NCBI GenBank assembly: GCA_023393455.1
Contig: JAEWLJ010000013.1
Span: 62,001 to 126,000 of the forward strand
Direction: 5' to 3'
Source: Methanobacteriota archaeon
GTDB lineage: Archaea; Halobacteriota; Methanomicrobia; Methanomicrobiales; Methanoculleaceae
Length of the DNA stretch: 64,000 bases
In this document: positions 60,506 to 64,000 of the stretch, in pieces
Layout of the letters: every line of letters starts with the position of its first letter
Position numbering within the stretch: the first letter of the stretch is position 1
Position numbers and translations under genes: made by a program
Notes under the pieces: model-generated
The model's database searches: none
What the model was told of the DNA's origin: nothing
What the model saw: the letters and a program-made list of their open reading frames with translations, nothing else

Positions 60506-61459
60506 ATGGAAGGAGACGATATCATCGAGGTGCGAGACCTCGAACACCTGTTCGGCGACTTCGCGGCGGTTCGCGGCATCAGTTTCACGGTCAGGAGAGG
60601 CGAGATCTTCTCCTTCCTCGGCCCGAACGGTGCGGGGAAGAGCACCACCATCAACGTCCTGACGACCCTCCTCCCTCTTCAGAAAGGCAGGGTACACGTG
60701 GCCGGATACGACGTCGCACGAGAGGCCGGAAAGGTCAGGAGTGTGATCGGCATCGTCTTCCAGGACGACGTGCTCGACCGGGATCTCACCGTCCAGGAGA
60801 CGATGGAGTTTCACGGCCGGCTCTACAGCATCCCCCGCGACGAGCGGCGGCGGCGGATCGACGACCTGCTCCGGGTCGTCGAACTTGAGTCCAAACGGGA
60901 CGAGCGGACGAAGAACCTCTCCGGCGGGATGAAACGGCGGCTCCAGATCGCTCGCGGCCTGATGACCCGGCCGGAGGTCCTCTTCCTGGACGAGCCGACG
61001 CAGGGGCTCGACCCCCAGACCAGGATGCGGATCTGGGAGTACATCCGGGAAGTGAACGGGGCCGGGACGACGATATTCCTGACGACCCACTACATGGAGG
61101 AGGCCGACCTCCTCTCCGACCGGATCAGCATCATCGACGGCGGGAAGATCATCGTCTCCGGCACCCCGGAGGAACTGAAGAACACCCTCGGCGAGGACGT
61201 CGTCTACCTGGAGACCGGGGACGACAGAAGGGTCAGGGATGCCCTCTCGGGGATCGAGGAGATCCGGTCGGTCACAAATTCGACCCGCGGTCTCTCGATC
61301 GCGATCTCCGCCGACGGAAGCCAATGCATCCCAAAAATAATCGATGCGGTGCGCAGCGCCGGGATCGGGATATCGAGCGTGAACCTGAAGAAACCGACGA
61401 TGGACGACGTCTTCATCCACTACACCGGAAGGGAACTGCGCGATGATACGGGGGCGTGA
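60506..61459 (+). CDS. ABC transporter ATP-binding protein (DrrA-like)
   Basis: A 317-residue ABC ATPase. Walker A GPNGAGKST (39-47), signature NLSGGMKRRLQIARGL near 140, Walker B LFLDEPTQGLDP near 162 and the H-loop in LTTHYMEEADLL. The C-terminal 80 residues are the extension found in DrrA/CcmA-like exporters for drugs or lipids. It overlaps the permease gene by 17 bases. Confidence 0.93.
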   Translation: MEGDDIIEVRDLEHLFGDFAAVRGISFTVRRGEIFSFLGPNGAGKSTTINVLTTLLPLQKGRVHVAGYDVAREAGKVRSVIGIVFQDDVLDRDLTVQETMEFHGRLYSIPRDERRRRIDDLLRVVELESKRDERTKNLSGGMKRRLQIARGLMTRPEVLFLDEPTQGLDPQTRMRIWEYIREVNGAGTTIFLTTHYMEEADLLSDRISIIDGGKIIVSGTPEELKNTLGEDVVYLETGDDRRVRDALSGIEEIRSVTNSTRGLSIAISADGSQCIPKIIDAVRSAGIGISSVNLKKPTMDDVFIHYTGRELRDDTGA

Positions 61460-62300
61460 ACGGGTGGCATGGGAGTTCCTTACCGTCTACTGGCGGGAGA
61501 TGATCCGGTTCGTCAGGTTCAGGGCGCAGCTCTTCTCGTCGCTCCTGCAGCCGGCGCTCTGGATGGCGTTCTTCGGCGTCGCGATGTCCTCGAACCTCGA
61601 CCGGTTCGCCTCCGCCATCCCGGCGCCCCCCGGCGTCATCCCCCTCGACTACCTCACCTTCATGGCCGCAGGGGTGATCGCGATGACGACCCTCTTCACG
61701 AGTCTCTTCGGCGGGATGAGCCTCCTCTTCGATAAGAACTGGGGGCTGATGCGGGAGATGCTCGCGAGCCCCATGCCCCGGACGCACATCATGTTCGGGG
61801 TCAGCCTCTCGGGGATGACGAAGTCGTTCATCCAGGTCTCCATCATCATGGCCTTCGGCCTCCTCCTCGGGGTGCAGTTCTTCCCGGGGTACTCGGCCAC
61901 CCGGATCGTCCTCTCGATCCTCGGCATATTCGCCTTCGTCGCCGTCTTCTCGCTCGGGTTCCTCCTCTTCTCCTCCGCCATCTCGATGCGCCTCGAGAGC
62001 CCCGAAGGGCTGCAGGGGATCATGACGCTCCTCACCCTGCCGCTCTTCTTCGTCTCGAACGCCCTCTACCCGATCCAGGCGTTCCCGCCGCTCCTGCAGG
62101 CGCTCTCGGTCTATAACCCCCTGACCCACCTGGTCAACGGGATCCGCTACTTCGCCCTCGGAAGCGACTTCTTCGCCGTCGGCGCCCACTACACCTCCAC
62201 CACGGCCGACGTCCTCGGATCGTTCGCGTACCTGGCTGTCTTTGCGGCGGTGATGTATCTCCTTGCCCGCTGGACGTTTGAGAAGGCGGTTGTGACATAG
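61443..62300 (+). CDS. ABC-2 type transporter permease
   Basis: A 285-residue membrane protein with six predicted helices of the ABC-2 family (DrrB-like). It has the ERVAWEFLTVYWREMIRFVRFRAQLFSSLLQPALWMAFFGVA start and the QGIMTLLTLPLFFVSNALYPIQAFPPLLQALSVYNPLTHLVNGIRY block typical of the family. It pairs with the upstream ATPase. Confidence 0.92.
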   Translation: MIRGRERVAWEFLTVYWREMIRFVRFRAQLFSSLLQPALWMAFFGVAMSSNLDRFASAIPAPPGVIPLDYLTFMAAGVIAMTTLFTSLFGGMSLLFDKNWGLMREMLASPMPRTHIMFGVSLSGMTKSFIQVSIIMAFGLLLGVQFFPGYSATRIVLSILGIFAFVAVFSLGFLLFSSAISMRLESPEGLQGIMTLLTLPLFFVSNALYPIQAFPPLLQALSVYNPLTHLVNGIRYFALGSDFFAVGAHYTSTTADVLGSFAYLAVFAAVMYLLARWTFEKAVVT

Positions 62301-62326
62301 GGATAATCTCCCGTGAAGCCGAGTGG

Positions 62327-63193
62327 ATGACCATGCAGCGAACCGTCTACGCGGTGCTGGCCCTCGCCGTCGTCCTCTCCGGGTGCGTCGGGGTGCCGGG
62401 CCCCGAGACAACGGAGGAGTTCAACCGGACGGTCACGGTGGCGCCGGAGAGCGGCATCGTCGTGATCAACCGGGACGGGAACGTGGACGTGAGCGTCCGG
62501 GAGGGGGGGACCGTCGCCGTCCATGCGGTCAAACGGTCCATCTACGGCCAGGGGGAACTCGACAGGGTCCGGATCGAGGTGACGGAGGGCGATCCTCTCC
62601 GGATAGAGACGGTGCACGACGGGGTGAACCCGCGGGCGAGCGTTGACTATACGATAGAGGTACCCGCCACCGTTCTCCTGCAGAGGGTCGAGAGTTCGAA
62701 CGGCGGGATCGATCTCGCAGGGGTGCGGGTGAACGGGACAGATCTCAGGACATCGAACGGCCCCATACGGGTCGGCGGCGCTCCCGGCGGGGATATCACG
62801 GCAGCCACCTCGAACGGGCCGATCGAGGTCCGGGGTCTTGCGGGCTACGTCACCGCAATGACCAGCAACGGCGGGATCACGGTGGAGGACTCCGGGGGGG
62901 TTCTCGGGTTGCAGACCTCGAACGGCCCTATCTTGGCCGATATCCCTGCTGTCCGGGGCGACACGGTGATCACCACCTCAAACGGCCGGATAACGCTCTG
63001 GTTCGCGGGGGACCTCGACATTCGGGTGGTCGCCACCACCTCAAACGGCAGGGTTACGGCAGACGATCTCCCGCTCCTGCTCGACGAGTCGTCCGGGACC
63101 CGGATAGCGGGCACGCTCGGTAGCGGGGGGCCGACGATCGCCGTCACCACCTCGAACGGGAACATCGGCCTTGAGGAACTCCGGTCCCCGTAA
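62327..63193 (+). CDS. DUF4097-type lipoprotein with SNG repeats
   Basis: A 288-residue secreted protein. Residues 1-20 end in the lipobox-like LSGC, so it is probably lipid-anchored outside the membrane. The mature part has eight SNG-containing turns (SSNGGI, then TSNGPI, TSNGPI, TSNGGI, TSNGPI, TSNGRI, TSNGRV, TSNGNI) at about 20-residue spacing, a beta-solenoid pattern of DUF4097 proteins. It follows the ABC permease by 26 bases and may be its extracellular partner. Ligand unknown. Confidence 0.83.
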   Translation: MTMQRTVYAVLALAVVLSGCVGVPGPETTEEFNRTVTVAPESGIVVINRDGNVDVSVREGGTVAVHAVKRSIYGQGELDRVRIEVTEGDPLRIETVHDGVNPRASVDYTIEVPATVLLQRVESSNGGIDLAGVRVNGTDLRTSNGPIRVGGAPGGDITAATSNGPIEVRGLAGYVTAMTSNGGITVEDSGGVLGLQTSNGPILADIPAVRGDTVITTSNGRITLWFAGDLDIRVVATTSNGRVTADDLPLLLDESSGTRIAGTLGSGGPTIAVTTSNGNIGLEELRSP

Positions 63194-63201
63194 CCTTTTA
63201 T
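63192..63201 (+). promoter_or_regulatory. TATA box of the CheW-like gene
   Basis: CCTTTTATCC is centred about 32 bases before the ATG at 63229, consistent with a nearly leaderless transcript and separate transcription from the lipoprotein gene. Confidence 0.45.
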
Positions 63202-63228
63202 CCGCACGTGACCAACCATCGAACATCC

Positions 63229-64000
63229 ATGGACCGCCCGCACCTCCTGTATTTTACCGTCGAGGGGATACCCTGCGCTCTCCCGCTTGCCGATATCCGG
63301 CAGGTCGTCGGCATGGTGGAACTCCGGCCGGGGCCCGGCAAACGCCGCGGGGGAGCGGGAACGATGAACCTGCACGGCAGAACCGTCCCGGTCTACTCGC
63401 TCCGGAGCCTTCTCGGGCTCGCCGACCGCCCTCCTCTCCCCACCGACGTCCTCATCATCGCTTACCCCCCCGGCGAGTGCGTGGCCCTCTGGGCGGACGG
63501 AGTGCGCGGGGTGCAGGAGAGTCCGGTCGAACTTCCTCCCGGCGCCGCCACCCCTCCCGGCGCGCTGCTGACCGAAGAAGGGGTGATCGTCATCTACGAT
63601 CTCGGCGCGTTCCTTGCAGCGGAAGAGACCGCGCAGTACCCCCTCCCGCCCGGCACGGCCGAGACCGGGCGGCCGATATCGCCTCACGACGCCGAAAGGG
63701 CCGGCGCGATCCTCGCAGACCGGGCGCGGGCGGTTGCACGGGCAGAGGAGGGAGGACGTGAGACTCCGTTCTCGGAACTTCTCACATTCAGGCTCGCCGA
63801 CCAGGAGTACGCCATCAAGACGCAGTACATCCGCGAGGTCTTTATCATGCAGGAGGTCACCCCGGTTCCCGGAGTTCCCGACTTCATCGTCGGGATCTCT
63901 GCCGTCAGGGGCGAGATCATCTCCATCGTCGATCTCCGCGCACTCTTCTCGATCCCAGAGCAGGGCCTGACCGACCTCAACCGGGTCATCGTTCTCACCG
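63229..64000 (+). CDS. Tandem CheW-domain protein, 3' end beyond the window
   Basis: At least 257 residues, open to the window edge. The first CheW-like domain covers about residues 1-125, starting LLYFTVEGIPCALPLADIRQVVGM, with a second block MNLHGRTVPVYSLRSLLGLADRP. The second starts near 185 with LLTFRLADQEYAIKTQYIREVF and has VRGEIISIVDLRALFSI. CheW adaptors link chemoreceptors to the CheA kinase. Two domains in one chain are unusual and could be a CheW-CheW scaffold or the start of a CheA/CheV-type fusion. Confidence 0.85.
   Translation, partial: MDRPHLLYFTVEGIPCALPLADIRQVVGMVELRPGPGKRRGGAGTMNLHGRTVPVYSLRSLLGLADRPPLPTDVLIIAYPPGECVALWADGVRGVQESPVELPPGAATPPGALLTEEGVIVIYDLGAFLAAEETAQYPLPPGTAETGRPISPHDAERAGAILADRARAVARAEEGGRETPFSELLTFRLADQEYAIKTQYIREVFIMQEVTPVPGVPDFIVGISAVRGEIISIVDLRALFSIPEQGLTDLNRVIVLT

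Noticed and set aside
1..64000. CRISPR array, rRNA genes, insertion sequences or a prophage
   Set aside because: No regularly spaced repeats, rRNA, transposase or phage structural genes were seen. The only mobile-type sequences are the intein and the HNH remnant.

Overview
The window is archaeal and most likely comes from a Methanomicrobiales methanogen close to Methanoculleus. The signs are high GC with strong G/C third-position bias, an RNA polymerase with B split into B'' and B' and A split into A' and A'', an A-type ATP synthase operon in the order H-I-K-E-C-F-A-B-D, a thermosome, membrane-anchored LonB, TrmB-type regulation, archaeal TATA-box promoters and tandem DUF5518 membrane proteins. 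The genus is inference from gene content; no rRNA or mcr gene is present to confirm it.

Layout. 1-2361: the 3' part of an anaerobic ribonucleotide reductase gene (nrdD) carrying a 454-residue intein. 2447-6247: a DUF1786 protein, two GNAT acetyltransferases and a membrane-anchored protein with an acidic linker. 6464-14855 (minus): a transcription/translation operon reading tRNA-Lys, rpoH, rpoB2, rpoB1, rpoA1, rpoA2, rpl30e, nusA. 15047-18943: a PsiE-like membrane protein, a response regulator plus roadblock protein facing a MinD-type ATPase with a small membrane coiled-coil partner, tRNA-Pro and a DUF89 phosphatase. 18944-19473: an AT-rich intergenic region. 19474-28981 (minus): ATP synthase operon ending in phosphoglycerate kinase.

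29033-35137: an unknown gene with an overlapping 51-residue zinc-ribbon gene, a type II/IV secretion-type ATPase and its polytopic membrane partner, and a divergent pair of KaiC/FlaH-like RecA proteins, the first with a damaged Walker A. 35134-40700 (minus): lonB-tldD-tldE-bofA plus a ferric-reductase-like membrane protein. 40782-43697: prs-rtcA-nob1-gfcR-like, divergent from lonB across one palindromic TATA box. 43861-49227: thermosome, a beta-grasp mini-protein, tRNA-Ser, a tandem universal stress protein, and a TrmB regulator divergent from an MFS transporter.

49228-56759: an HNH nuclease remnant, thiM-thiE, an NTF2-like protein, trmO, two rubredoxins, a HerA-like ATPase, a drug-type MFS exporter and two DUF5518 proteins. 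56822-59233 (minus): an arginine deiminase/carbamate kinase operon. 59443-64000: small and secreted proteins, an ABC-2 exporter with a DUF4097 lipoprotein, and the start of a tandem CheW protein.

Most genes are housekeeping and tightly packed, with frequent 1-4 base stop/start overlaps. The places that deserve a second look are the NrdD end without a glycyl-radical domain, its degenerate intein, the secretion/KaiC module, the MinD/roadblock cluster with a structured DNA element between its halves, and the 17-bp inverted repeat at the expected start of ATP synthase transcription.
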